A DNA stretch of 64,000 nt from Chrysogorgia sp. JL179-B06 (taxonomy: Eukaryota; Cnidaria; Anthozoa; Scleralcyonacea; Chrysogorgiidae). This document shows positions 33,401 through 48,400 of this stretch, in pieces (positions within the stretch are counted from its first letter, which is position 1; each line of letters begins with the position of its first letter). The notes under the pieces are model-generated. The model was not told the DNA's origin. It did no database searches and saw nothing but the letters and a program-made list of their open reading frames with translations. A program made the position numbers and the translations under genes. The stretch spans positions 5,930,501 to 5,994,500 of the forward strand of contig JAYKKM010000428.1 in NCBI GenBank assembly GCA_035772405.1, written 5' to 3'.

Positions 33401-36400
33401 CATTAATGGCGGCAAAGAAAATGAGAAAATAAGCTCAAAATTTGACAGCCTTAAATTTATTAGAAATCATGGAGACTTTTAGCCAGGGCTGAAATCTCAC
33501 CCCGGTCTCATAAACATGCATATCCCTTAAAATTGACGTTGCCATTACATGGCGATAGTTTCAGCCCGGTTGCCATATATAATCGCTCAAAAATTTCAGC
33601 CCGAGGTAAATTTAGCCTGTGAAAGTTCATTACGCAGGCGTAAACGGAATCACTGACTGACATGGCTTCTGCACAATTTGCCGGGTTTCAACCCAGGCTG
33701 AAATTACTCATGTAATCGAACTTTTTTCAGCCCGGTTGTGGCTGAAACTTAGCCCGGGCTGAAATTTCCGCATGTAATCAGCCCGTAAAGCCCGTTTTCC
33801 ACTTCACCATTTCGCTCGCCGCTAGAGAAACATTTCGCCGATGACATTGAATTTTTTCTCGTTTTCATTGGTCGACGACTGAAAAAAATGATGTCATTGT
33901 GGAAATATTTCGCTATCGGCGAGCGAAATTGTGTATATAGGGGGTCTAATGTTTCAAGTAAAGGTAGTGACTGACCTTTACTTACCTTTACTCTGACGAA
34001 GGTCCTTCGCTTGAAATATTAGACCTCCTATTTCGGCAGAATATCAACATTTTAGAGTTTTTTATGTAGTAGTTAAAACATGAACGGACGATGTTTATGG
34101 GCAGTTACAATGGCGAGCCGCAGGCGAGCCGTTGTAACTGACCATAAACATCGACCGCGAATGTTTTAACGAACTTGTAAAATGAGTAGAATATATAATA
34201 CATACTTTGTTTGGAAGTTGTAGAAACGGGACAAACAAATTATTTTAACTCCGAAAAAGCTCAATTTGAGCAAGTTAACTTTGATAAAACATTGATGTTT
34301 TATTAATCAATGTTTAATCCTGGGTTAAAGATGCTGATTAAATATTAATTTCTTTTGAATTTTCTTCATGAATTATTAATGATTTTAGAATTGTATTTCA
34401 ACACTTCCTACTTGCAAGACTTTTATATTATACTTTATAAATTTATTATTTCACTTCATAGTTAATATTTGGTGCTGAACAACATTTTCATCGTAAGCTA
34501 GAACTTTAAGTAAAGGTTGGGTGCGATATATGGACGACGGTTAAGCCAGGCATTGAAATTATACTGCTCGCAAAATGCGAGTGAACTTTTTACTTTATCG
34601 AGTTTTAGTGAGTATGAAAACATTTCACTAGCAAGGTTTGCGAGTATGACCTCAGTTGCGAAAGTTTCAGCAATGTTACTTTTATACGTTCGTCTGACCC
34701 GCGAAGAAGTACAAGCTATTCACTACAGTCAGCGGTTTCATTAAGAAATATGCATGAAGTAGTTGCGCAAATATGACAATATGTTCTTCGTAAGCGGAGC
34801 GCTCTGTCATGGTTTAATCAATGATCAATTAATCGATAATCAAACCAGTCGTAGAGAAAATCTCTAGTTTTTCGGGGAGAAAAAATAATTAAAGATAAAT
34901 TCCAAATTTCCAACCAAGACCTGCCGTTAAAGATGGATTTCTGGGGAAAGGCAAAGACGCCATAACTCTATTGAAGATCTTACATAAACTGCAACGGTTT
35001 GTATTGTAACCTACTGTACATACAGTACTTTGGAATTTAGTGAGAATGAAAGCTACTATATAGCACATGTTTACTAGTGGTCTTTAAAGTTAAGGTAGAC
35101 CCTTGGGTTAAGCTCGAGTCTTTAGTCCAGATAAGACACTCTCACCAGTCATCTACATTCTACAGTTCTTAAAGGTTACCGGTACGTCCAGGACTCCAGA
35201 CTCGTCCGAAAGAATTGAGCGTGACGCCCGTCCATATATCATCTATCTACTTCAACACAAAAAGGTTGGCTGCTTCTCCCATGGTGGAAAGGGGTGGATA
35301 ATTTTTTTATTCTATGATGTAACACGACGAGCACAATAAATCATGAACGTTAAATCGGGCAGAATAAATCTGAAGTAGTAATTAAGTCATAAGAACTTGC
35401 AAACATAAGTATCGGCGTATTGCAAAGGATACGATAATCCTCGTATTCGTTTAATTTTCCCAGGATCAGTAAACTGTAGTGGTCTTAAGGTTCTTCGAAC
35501 AGGACACGAAAATATGACTTCTCCTCCTCCTTCAGGTGGGGCTCCTCTTTTCACAATCTAAAAATACATTGATGTTGAACATGCATACTCTATGAATATA
35601 ACTGCCATTCAAAATTTATTCACGGAACAAATTCCGAGTTTCATGTGATAAATAAAAAACGAATTTGAATGTTTGATCATGGTAAACACTCGAAGCTAAT
35701 TTGACTTTTATAATGATCAAACACGATAAACGAGTTTATTTGATTACTCAAGTGAATGGAATTATTGAAAGAGATTGAAATGGCCTGCTTGTTTTCTATC
35801 AACTATAGGGGCTTAATATAACCAGAGAAAAAATTTCAAGAATAACGACCTTTTAAGTCTTATTGGCTTTAATAAAATTTCATCAGTGTTTGATCATCAG
35901 GATCCCTAACGATGTTGATCTGCTGTTTCATGCCTCAACTTTTATTAGTTGCAACACTTGTGAATTTGAGAAACGGGAATGCAAGCCGTATCAGCGGAAG
36001 CTGTTGACTGCATTTGATCTTCAAGATTATTGCTGCTTCGTGATTCATATCACGCATGCATGCAATAGACCGTTTTTATACCATCATGCACACTGTAGGC
36101 GTTTTTTTCAGTTTTTAATCTTATTACTGTATTAACATTTGGGGATTTTAAAAGCATCGTTTTGTTGTTGGTTTCGGCTATGGAAAATGTTCGACATATT
36201 GCTTTTTTAAACAGCCAACGACTGCTAATCTCGTTTTCCTTCGTGCATGCGCATGATCATGAGAATGGCCTATTACAAGGTCTGCACATCTCAATGTGAC
36301 ATGCCAATAAATAATGTTGTTACATTTATCAAGAATAAGCATAATTCCAACTTCCGCTTTATAATATTAGTTCATGTTATAATTTCATGTGCGTAAAGCT

Positions 36401-39400
36401 TGAATTTTGTTCTTAGCAATAGTAAGCTACTGTACATAATTTATGATGATTCAAAACTTGCATACATGACAGAACTAAAATAACTTGCAAGAGAGAGGAC
36501 AGAAAAGTGTAAAGTGGTGGTCTTATATTAATGGAGATAGAAAATCTTGAAAAGTTAATAGGTCCCCGATTTTTAAGATAGGTATCTGCAGTAGACAATG
36601 TCGAAACACGTGTTTAAGTGACTATGCAATGACAAATGTATATTCTCAAATTTCAAGATTTTACCTTCAGCTCCAAGCCTTCCTCATCTAAAACAAACCT
36701 CTTGATCAGCGGAATACTAACTGTCTTTATTATATCAACCTAGCATCAGCAAACAAAATGATGTAAAATTATTATAGGAAAATAAATAACACAGTTCAAG
36801 AAGAAATAATGAAATATTTTACTGTATGTGTGTTTGGTGAAATATTCATAATACCACAAGTGTGTAGCACGAGAGGATCGGCTAACTTGCGAGTTACGAG
36901 TTTGTCTCTTTAGCTTCAAAACCGCTCCATGGCGTTCGTTGACGTGGAAAGTTCATGGTACAGGTAAGTTTAGTATGTTTTTGTTTTGTTTTGCATGACG
37001 ATGAATGTCAAAGGTCTTCTTGAGGAAGATCCTTCATAGTCGAGGATAGGATTTATGAGAGGTACTAAAATACATACGTCTGAGTGGGTATTTATATGGA
37101 AGAACGTCCCTGGTAGGGTAGCTCGGGGGATAGGGTGACCCTCCTGGGTGTATAAATACCAAATTTGCATTCATTTTATTTAGCCTAGACAGCGATTGTT
37201 TACATGGGGAATTTCACACTTGTCTTGGGGGCTAGGGTCACCCTGGGTGTAGGGACACCTTCTGTGAGGTAAGGTGACCCTGGGGGGCGAAGTAACTTTT
37301 CTTCATGAAAACACTTTGACCCGAGACAACTCCGTGAGTCCGTGGGTCAACATGATTGGTTAAACGTTGGTTCGCCCTTGAGGCAATGAAAAGTCACCCT
37401 GCTATCAGGGACAAGTTTTCTTTATATAAACACACGACGAAGTTGTCTCGGGGTTCAGGGTGACCCTCGTACCAGGGACAACTTTACATCCATGTAAACA
37501 CCCCCCTGAGACTTCTTTTTAGCGTATGTAGTTTTTCAAACAATGAAAAAATATTATTCATATATGATGAATCACGAGGTGATTAACTGCAAACTCGCAA
37601 CTTGCATGCTAGACAAACTCTAGCACGAGTGGTATTATGAATATTTTAGAGAACATTAACACAAGTGCGATTTTTTATTAATTCTTTGAGTACAGCACAA
37701 GTGTTATTTCCTATTAATAACATGTCAACAATTTTATATATTAAATGTGAAAACTCAACGACCCGGATGTGTTGTATTTGCATAAAATAGCTGCTTTAGT
37801 TGTTGTTCCAATAACAATCAACAGGTAGATTAAATTCCAAACCCCTCAGACCCACACAGCATCATGGGAATGTACATTGCTTACAGAAAGTTTTGCCTAC
37901 CAGATCATGTAAACAAAATGGCGTCCGATCCCTGATCACGCACAAAGACTCAAATAGTACATTTAACTCGTTGGATACTCTGACCTTCCGAATAATCGTA
38001 TAGGGCAAAATAATAGTATAGAGTGGAAAACTCCAATCAATAATAGTATAAAGCGGAACAATAGTATAGAGTGGAACAGCCTTATTTTGAAGAGCCCTTA
38101 GGTGATTCAAAGTACAAATTACCGTATAAGTTATTTACAACTCTATATAAATATATAATTTTTTGGCAGAATCTTCTGATGAAAATTCCACATTTTTAAA
38201 AAACAACAATAACTCATGAACGTCGGATTTAGATATAAATGTGTCTAATGCGTTAATTATGCAAATATATTCTGTGTCATGCATGTTTTCTACAAAATAT
38301 GACTGGCCCTCTCGCAAGTACATGGCACTACCAATGACATTGCCATCAAACATACATTATATAATATGAAAAGGAGAAATAAGAGAACTTCAATGCAGGC
38401 TTTTTGCCAGGCGGCCGTCCTATCGACGGTTACTTTTGAAAAATCAGATTTTTGGACTGTCACTTTTTGTGTGGACGGCCATGAACGGCCTGAGCAAAAT
38501 ATTTTCCTCAAACAACAACTTATACAGGTTAGTCTCTTTGCGATGTTGATCTTAATATCTGATAGCTACTACGTTTGACAAGCTCACTACAGTATATTTT
38601 CCTTTAATACAGTACAGTTCATTAATTGTTAATAACGAATGAGTTCAACATTTTGGCATTGGCGAATGTTACGATTCTAGAGCATTAGAATCGTAACGTT
38701 TTCTTTCATGTGGTCTCCAAAGCAACTTCAAGCATGGTTTTCACCCCTCAAAGTCAAAGAAAACGCGTTTCAGAAATCTCTTATTTGTCTTATATCCAGT
38801 TTTTTTAAGAACTTAGCAACTTTCATATTTATTCTTATTATCAAACATAACACAACTACAACAATTGGCACAACGTTCAACCACAGATTATTAAGTAAAA
38901 GACAACAACCTACTATCATTAGATTTTAAAGCAATTTATAGGTATTTACTAAAATGGCATCATAATATTCTGTACTCACTGAGGGGTCTATTCCATCATT
39001 TGTCACACCTCTTAAAGTTAACCTGAGTGGTTTTTTACAGAAAGGAGCTAAACAGACTATACTTTCCAGGAAATAACCTATTGACCTTTGAACGCTACAT
39101 TCATGATCTATATTTCCACCAATGAGCAAGCCAGGTTTGTATAAAAGTGATGTGCCTGAGAAAAGAAAGGGAATTGTTTAACATTTTCAGTATAACAAAC
39201 ATGTGAACATTTTCTAAGATCCAACCGAGAACCGAAGGCCTTGGAGTTGAATTTTTCTGCAACTGGTCTCGGTTGGGTCTTAGAAAATTTCCACTCTCGC
39301 AAAATATCCTTCCCGTGAATTTCCTTTACAAGTTATCGATATCTAATAATATACCCTATAAATATTCACCTGCATTACCATCAACCATGATATACTAGAA

Positions 39401-42400
39401 CTCATGACTCGCTCTCAGCAACGGCCTATGTGGCTTAGTTGTCAGAGCGCCGCACTAGATTCGCGGAGGCATGAGTTCAACTGTCCAATTCCACACTCGC
39501 AAAATATCCTTCCCTTATTTCCTTACAAGTTATCGAGCGCAAATGCTCTAAAAATCGAGTGTAAAGTATCTTCCTGTTACCTTGACAATCATTCTGAAAT
39601 TTTAAGCTCAAAAGAGGATGAGAGTTGATGAGAGTTTCAACTCTCTCTCATTTCACTGCCAACCCTCATCAACTTTGAACTGCTTCAAATTTAGATGTCA
39701 ATGCGTTAATAGTGCATTTAGCAAGTTTGCAAAAGGATAGCTGGATATAACTATAAAATATGAGTGAAAGAACTTCACTGAAAGTCAAAACATACATCTT
39801 GTTGAATGGTTTTATCGATAATACGGTCGGGTATTTTACGAGTTCCGATGTATTTTTTCAAGCCCTAATAAAACGGCAAGTAAAAATGCGAGAAACGAGT
39901 AAAATGCTCGACCGTATTATCGGTAAACCATTCAACGGGACATTTATTACAAGACTGTTCAAATGAAATATACAATTCGCATCCGACATTTTATTTTGGA
40001 TTTTCCATACAAGGCAGATTTTACCTCTTCTAAACCGGTTAGACTGATATAGAAGTGTGCAATACAGAATTTAGTGTGTATTCTGCTCCTGAATTTGACC
40101 AGTTCTCTCAGCCTTATTGGAAAAATGACGCTAGTGTCATATACATGTAAAAATAAGCTATACATTATATACGTACTGTATATACATATTATGAAGACAT
40201 TGAGACATTGCGTCCTTCACAGGGGTGGCGGAATAAGTTCACAGAGTGTGGAACAGGAATAAGTTCGTCGAAGCCGCGATTTTGTAGGGGGGGTCTGGAG
40301 GCATGGACCCCCAGGAAGCCCATTTTTGGCTGCGCTGAAAGTCCACTAATAAAATAGTGGACAAGTTCCAATATTCTAGTTTTAATTAATACTTAAACAG
40401 TCGTTCCGGATGCGTTGGAATTGGGATTACAGTGATATTTCCAAAGAGCTTTGCAGCTAGCTATGTGGTAATTGCGCAGTAAACCAATATAAATATTTAA
40501 TTATTATAATTACCTGTTTCACTCACTTCAATCTTGGTACCATTTGTTAATTTATCAAGTAATCTGATAAAACCAGCCTCAAAATCTAAAGTCAAGTAAT
40601 ACAGTTTCATGGATTTATGAAATAAAAATAATTAACATCATGTTATAAATAGGGTCTACTGTAAATAGGGTCTAAGTGCACTGCGTCCATTACGTCAATA
40701 GCAAAGTTGTGGAATCTGACGGTTCAGTCTCCCACCCAACCCTAATCAAACATAGCTCATTGTTTGGAGACACTATTGTACTCTCTTGCTTCGTTCTGTC
40801 CTTTCAGGCACAGTACAGTACATTGTGCTACTTTGCTATCGTACAGTCATTGGGACTATATTTGGGCTATTGTGCTTTTATTGGGGGACTGTTTTATCCT
40901 ACTTTGCTTTTGCACAGTCATTGGGGGACTGTTTTATGCCATACATGGTCGCCAAACCTCGCACGCAATGTATTTGTTGATCACAAATCGGAAAAGGTGG
41001 TTCATGGTAGATTTTGGACGTTATCTTGGTCAATATTTAACCGATTTCAATTCTGACAACAGATTTGGAATTACCGAGTCCAAATACTAAATACATAACA
41101 TACTGTTCGTGCCTATTATATTACGCGAACGTGCATACCCTTCGTAAAAACCTGTTTATGTACTTAGAAATTAGGGACTGGTGATAAAGTATCTACTAGG
41201 GGATTAAGTAATTGGTACGGAAAAAAAACAACATTTAATGTAGTTGCTTTTAACAATGTTTAGCTGACAAATTTATCAGAGAATATTATAAAACATGTAT
41301 CCTTATAAGCAAACTGCTTTATGGTAGCGAGAAATGGACCATCTACTTTTGCAGTGCGCAGACTAAACTTCCACCTGCGTAACCTTAGAAGAATCTCACG
41401 ATACGAACAAGACCGTCCTTTGCTCTGATTACTAAACTAACTCATATTTATGTTGTTTTAAGCTTTGCATGGCGATAGATCAGTAAATAATAAACATACT
41501 TTCTCTGAAGACGACCCAAGTACGCGGGTCGGAAGCTCAAACGTTAAAATTAAAAATATGGTGTAAACCTACAAACGTTTATCATTTATTAACTCATATT
41601 TATACTGAATAACTCAATCAGCTAAATCTAACGGTTACTACTAGAGGTGCAATAAGGGCCATCCCTTAATATGGTCCAGTGTTACTACAGGAGGAAACCG
41701 GAGTACTCGGAGAAAACCTGTGGTATTTGGTAGAGTCACACTGGAAGTACTCTTCTCACATGCGACTAGTGCTGTGCGCCGGAGTGCCGGAGCGCTGCCG
41801 GAGCTCCGGCGTTTTTTGTGCAGACAGGCTGGAGCCGGAGTTGGGTTGTTTTCTTCCCGCTCCGACTGGAAAATAAGAATGACAAAAAATATGACAATTT
41901 CGACGAAGCTTTGTTCACAAATAATGGCAACACTGAATTTGCAGAATGTGCATATGATCCAAATTAACAGAGACAGCAAAGTTAATATTCAGGAATTATT
42001 GGATTATTGGTATCGCCACAAAAATGAATGGCCTGCTTTGACGCGTCTAGCTCTCTCGTATCCTTCTTGTCCACCGTCCTCTGTCACTTCTTAGCGATAT
42101 TGTAAAGGGAACATCGTCTCAAAGAAGCGTTGCGCACTCCTTCCAGGCAACATCGGTCGCTTAGGGTTCATTAAATTTAATTATAAGTTTTAAAATCCCT
42201 TGGCAATTTACACTTGTACAGGTGTATTTCGTTATTTGTATTTTGTAGTAGCATAACTTATTTGGTTCTATAAAGTTTTCCTCATTTCTGGCATTCCTAG
42301 TTGTAGCATTGCATTTGCTTGAGTTGGGTCGCTTGACAGTTTTACGGCTTTCACCGGGACAAACTTGGGGACAAATTTGAGGCGAATAATATCCGGTTGG

Positions 42401-45400
42401 ACTTTATCCACAGCAAGCCGGAGCCGGATATCAGAGCTGTAAAGCGGCGGGAGCCGGAGCTGAAAAACTGGAGTTTGCACACCTCTACATGCGACCAAGG
42501 TGAATTTTTTTAATAAATAGATTAACTGCACTGTGTAGGAACAGAAGCCTGGTCACAGAGGTGAAATGCACGTGCACTAACACCCCAATCACCCAGTGAC
42601 GCTTGCTCGGCCACATCAGACGAATGCAGGCTGGCTGAATCTCCGAAGAAATGCTTTATGGTCAGAGATTGTGTCTAGGTCACGACATACGGGAAGACCG
42701 ATTCTGCGCCACACATACGTCTGCAAGATTGATCTAACAGGTTAGGAGGATATTGTTGCTGACTGCAGCAACTGGACTGACGGTAAAGGAGGGGATGTGG
42801 GAAGAAAAAAGAGTGCAGAGACAGCAGGAAGCGGCAGCTGCTTCAGAGCCCAGGACTGACTTTACCTGCATCAAATGTAACGAAGCCTGCCGACCTAGAG
42901 TTGGACTGTTCAGTTACAGCAGGAGTTACACCTCTACAAATATAAGGAACTAATTCACAAATATAATGAACTAATCTTTTGAGACAGGAAGATGCCATCA
43001 ACTGCCACCAACATATATTACGAGATAAAAACGTCATAGCACTTAACAATCCAACACTGGAGGAACAACGTGCATTACAATAGAGTAGTTTGAGGGGTTC
43101 TTTTTAGAGGGGCATGAAAAATTCTCAGATTTTTGGGGGATGGTACGAATATTTTTTTCAGCAAATATTTTTCCTCCACCCTCCTCTAGTATATACTTTA
43201 TGACCGGTCCCTTAAAGTGGCACTACGATGAAAATTCACCCTCGTTTTTTAGATTTTTTTTATCATAGAATAGTATTTCAGGGTCGAAAGTGATCATCGA
43301 TGTAAAAAAAACTAAAAAATGGTATTTTGAAGTAAGTATTTTGAGCTCTGAGATCACTACTATTTAGGCCACCATTACTAAGAACGTGTTCCGAGTGAGC
43401 CCGCAATTTCAAAAGGTAATATTGTTTGTGACGTCAGATTATCAATGCTACGCCTGAATTTCAATCGAGGTTACTTGTTTTCTTGTTTTCTTCGAGAAGT
43501 AGATGAAATGCCCAGCCTTTCAGACGCAGAATTTGAAAAAGGACCTTGATCACTATGGATTTACTTGAAGAATTAGTCATGTGGAGTCTTCGCGTTGAGA
43601 ATCTGACGTCACTTCCTTACGCTGGTCAGGAATATGATCGATTGATGGCGGACATAACAACTCCAGATTCGGAGTCAGAAAAATAATACTTGCCGTCGTC
43701 GAATCGCGAAACGGTTTCGACCGAGTACTATTTAGCAGCTCTGCTATATAAATACGTAAAAATATCGATAGGTAACAATTTGATCGTAGTACCACTTTAA
43801 TCAGCAATAGAAAGGCCGTTTCGTCGTATATTCTTTAATGCTATCTCGGTCAACATTTACTCGATTTCAATTTTAAAAACAGATTTGGAATTACCGAGTC
43901 CAAGTATAATTTTGGCATTCATAACTAACTTGGCATTCATTGTAGTCTCGTTGAGATTGCAGACCAACCCGTTTCGAAATCGTTCGTCATCTTTTAGTAT
44001 AAGGTAGTGCTTTCAATGAATAAAATATACTGTATGCGAGCGCAACGAATTGCGCTCGCCAAATCGACGGGTCCGCGATTATTTTTTTCTACAAAAACAG
44101 CACGAATTTATAGTCTAAACGTCTAAAAAACAGCGCTAAGTAATAGACTTCAATAAATGGTTTTAATTTTTTCACTACTACAGCTTAAACTTAGACATAA
44201 AAACAATTTGAAAATATCAATAAAACTTATTGAGGTTACATAATCTGAGAGTTTACAAGGATGTCATGGCATGCAAAGGTTTTTCGAAATTATTATTACA
44301 CAATCACAAAATACATCTATTTATAAAAAAATTTAAATCAGTATCAAAATTTACTTATTCGTCTGCGTCACTAACATCTCAGTGGCGTAACGTTATATCA
44401 GGGGGACCCCGGTTCAAAATTTGTGAAGGCCCCCTTGTGCGAGTGCCGAAGGCACGAGTGTCCGGGAGGCATGCTCCCCCGGAAATTTTTTAAATCAAGA
44501 GTCTCTGAAATGCCATTTCCTGGACTTTGGGGGAAGATTTTACAGAATTCTGATGGTCAGAAAACGACATTATAACATCAAAATTTACAATTTGTTTAGA
44601 AATTAGTACGGTTTTACCATAAATCGTTAATAATTACATTTATAGATGTATCGTGGAGTTTATGTTTACGTAAAATGTTCGATTTTCTTACGGTTGAAAA
44701 CGCTTTAACTGCTTTTTGAGGGACGTATCAATAGCAAATATTAAGGTAATTACTGAGTACTCACTATACGACCTCACGCTGGCTATCTTATAAAATTCAT
44801 AAAACGAAACTGACATAAATGCCAACGACCCAACGGCGACGCTTGATTTCACATTATTGTTTACTTGAAGGAGAAGAAAGAAGCATATCACATCATCAAA
44901 TGGATATTTTGTTGTTGCGTGCATGCGTTTTTTTCGTTTCTCAGAGGCCTCCCTGGCAATTTGAGTCTGCCCCCCCCGGTCCGAACCCATAGTAGTTACG
45001 CCACTGTAACATCTGCACTGGTATCATCGTCAACATTAAAAACCATTAATTCGTCGACTAAGCGTTCATCTTCACTGTCCAGGTCATCTTCATCGTCTTC
45101 ATCATCAATTTCGTGACCGTTGTCTGAATCGGGCGGTTATTCAATCGAGTCTGCTTCAGAGGAAAGCGTGGTGATTCTGCGTTTGCTGAGATATATCTCT
45201 AACGCACAATCGATAATTTCCTCCCTTTCCTTCTCGCTCCAAATGGAGTTGTTTCCGGACAGAATCACAGAGTTTTCGAGGGTGTCCGTCGTGGCTCATG
45301 GATTATAGAGCTTGTCGGATAAGATATTTGTCACAAAACTGAACATGCGCTCAACGGAAGAATTTGACCCTGATATTAGTGTCACGATCAAAGAGGCCAG

Positions 45401-48400
45401 CAGACACAGGTTTGGAAATTCGTCGCGTCGGTAAATTAGAACAGATTTCCATAAAGCTCGCGCTGTTTAGTTTAGTTTAGTTTATTAGATTTATCACTCT
45501 TATGTGAACGCAATAACCCAACAGGCTAAAAGCCCGATTATAGGGATTCCGAGGACCTACGATTTTAGATCGTTATCCGAGAAGACCTGAAAGTCTTACC
45601 ATTTGCTGATATTATTGTAAAGGCAGCACTTTCTCCTCAATTATTTTTAAGACCTTGAGTGGAGGTCCGACCCAGGATTTGAACCTGTGTCTCCCAACTC
45701 ATAGACATGTGTGGTCTAGTGGTTGTTCCAGGACTAGCGTTTAGCTAGTCTTCACAAACTTCTTGAATGAAGATCTTCTGCTTGTGGAGACAAGCAAAGG
45801 ATAGAGGTTCCGAAAAATGCTCACAAAGAAGCAAAATTTCGTCAATAATCCTTTGCGTCATCCCAACAGGCGATGTCCATGAACCCCATTGCGGAATAAA
45901 TACGGCCGTCGTTTTCGTAATCGACAAACCTGTTGCTTAACACAGGCAAAACAGCATTCTTAATTTGATGGATTTTGGCAAATGCACGTTCTTTGTCAAC
46001 TTTCAACTTCAACTTATTTTTTGAAGCGATCAAAGTTTCAATGATAAATAAGGCTAGCTCGTCACTCGATAAACACGTGCGTACAGGTATGTTATCTGAA
46101 AGCCATGTATTATGAAGTTTGAAATGTATCGAAATGCTCTCTTAGTTTTGTTTAAAACCCTGTCTTGTTTGATTAATAATATCATAACTTTTATCACTTC
46201 AAAATTTGAACGCGAAGGCTAAGTGCTTGTCACTCGATAAACGCGTGTGTATATTATCTAAAAACCGTGTATACGAAGTTTGAAATGTGTCGAAATGCTT
46301 TCGACCTCGTAGTTTTGTTTGGTTTATTATATGGTAACTTTGATCGTTTTGATTTAAACTCCTTTCCAAAATACATTTTAGTTTCACTGCAGATGCGAGT
46401 ACGCGCGAGTAACGAGTCGGAACGAGTACTCGTTTGACTCGCGAGTACTCGCACGTAACATTAGTACTCGCAAGTGGAGGTTACCTTACTTGTGAGCGAT
46501 ACTGTACACGCATGCGCTTACAATCCGCACTCCCAGACTGGATTCCGCTCTTTAGCGGTTAGTCTTATCCAGTTATCTACATGTTTGATTCAAAATATTT
46601 AATTTATTATATTGACTGCAAGCAGTGACTTTAACTTTTGATATTGATTAAGATGAGTTTCTTCAAAATGCAATGTCTAAAGCAAATGAAATTCTTTGAA
46701 AGTGTTAAATTCTGTAAGTTCTTCCATAGTTACTGGGATGCTGTGGTAGCACATCTTAAATTTGGCTTCATTATTTTTATTTTTGGGGTTCCACAAATTG
46801 CAAATTTGCACAATTTTAATATTTCCCATCAGGCTTTTTTTGCAAACCATGAGGCATGTTGTGTGTCAATAGCCAAGTACAGTACTTCCTTTTTTCAGAC
46901 AGCTTTGTTTTTTGTCAAGTTGTTTTCTGACTCTGTTGGAAAGTCAGTAACTGACTTAATCAGCAATGTGGCTTACAACTGTGTTAATCATGAATATGCT
47001 CACTTAAAACTTTTATCACTTAAAACTTTTATCGCTTCAAAATGTGAACGTGAAGGCTAAGCGCTTGTCACTTGATAAATGTGTGGGTATACTGTACAGG
47101 TATTATCTAAAAGTCATGTATACAAAGTTTGAAATGTGTCGAAATGCTCTCGACCTTGTAGTTTTGTTTGGTTTATTACATATGGTAACTTTGATCATTT
47201 TGATTACGGTACTCCTTTCCAAAATACATTTCAGTTTCTTATTTTTTACTGTCTCGTTACTCGCGCATAGCGAGTTGTGAGTATTTAGTTTCACTGCAGA
47301 TGCGAGTATGCACAAGTAACGAGTCGGAATGAGTACTCGTTAGCACTCGCTAGTACAGTACTGCTCAGAAATAACCTAACAAAAACCGAGCCCAAGACGC
47401 GATCGTTTTGCGGTTCGTTTGCGTGCGTCTTGCGGTTCGTCTGCGTGCGTCTTGCGGTTGACTGAATCTGCGTTCCACGAGACGCAAGGTTCGTAGTGTG
47501 TTCGTCTCACTTCGGAACGAACATCAACAACCACAAGTAGCGACAGTGTTCACAGTAATAGTGATGATTCTCTTTGGTGGATTGCGTGTCATCAAACGGA
47601 GTCTCATTCTTACAATCTTATTTCGTTACTTTTCCTTGGTGTTTTTATCGGCTCTGCTTTTAAGCCTGCTTATGTTAAATTATGCGGCCACTTAGGACAA
47701 AAATATATTACGCTTGTGACTTCCGCACGCTTTTGTGACATGAGTCATATATATTGATAACATATGTATATATTACAAGGATACAGGCGAAAAGGTGGTG
47801 AACTTAGGCTGATGCAATACAGTAGAACCTGAGTTTTACGACCACCCCTGTTGCCAAGCAAAAGTGGTCGTAAATGACAGGTGGTCGTAAATGGCAGTTA
47901 GTGATGTAACGTCATGGAAAACCATATTGCCATATTGGAAGACGCTATTATGTTTACGAGTTACGACTATATTCTGTGTTCGCTAGTCGACTAAAAGATG
48001 GCTTTATAATTTAAAACCAATATAATATTTCTTAATAAAGAAAGAACACCAGAGTTTGAACAGAGCTTGCTGGGCGATATGCGCGCCGTGAAAGAAAACC
48101 CAATGCGTACGTACTTCATCGTTAATCGCAAAAATATTTTATTTACAGCAATTTGATCTAAGAAACAGACTAAAAGAGTAAGGAGAAACGATATATACTG
48201 ATTCGTATGGACAAAGTTATTGGCGATCTTGCGTTATAAACAAAGATGGCGGGTACGAAAATATAATTTAGCTCCGCCCGCGAGGTTTTCGAACATTTTC
48301 AAGTGTTGTACTAAACGCAAAAGCTCATACAATATATTAAATCAAAGATCGTTTAATGGTATACAACATATGTAAACCACGTTAAGCTTTATGTTGTAAT

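Noticed and set aside
39418..39495. A functional tRNA gene
   Set aside because: D-arm and T-arm are recognisable but the acceptor stem does not pair and the anticodon loop is ambiguous; treated as a tRNA-derived relic.
46638..47060. 140-codon open frame (MILIKMSFFKMQCLKQ...)
   Set aside because: Low complexity, Phe/Lys-rich, overlaps the end repeat of the third ~250-bp copy, and matches no family I know.
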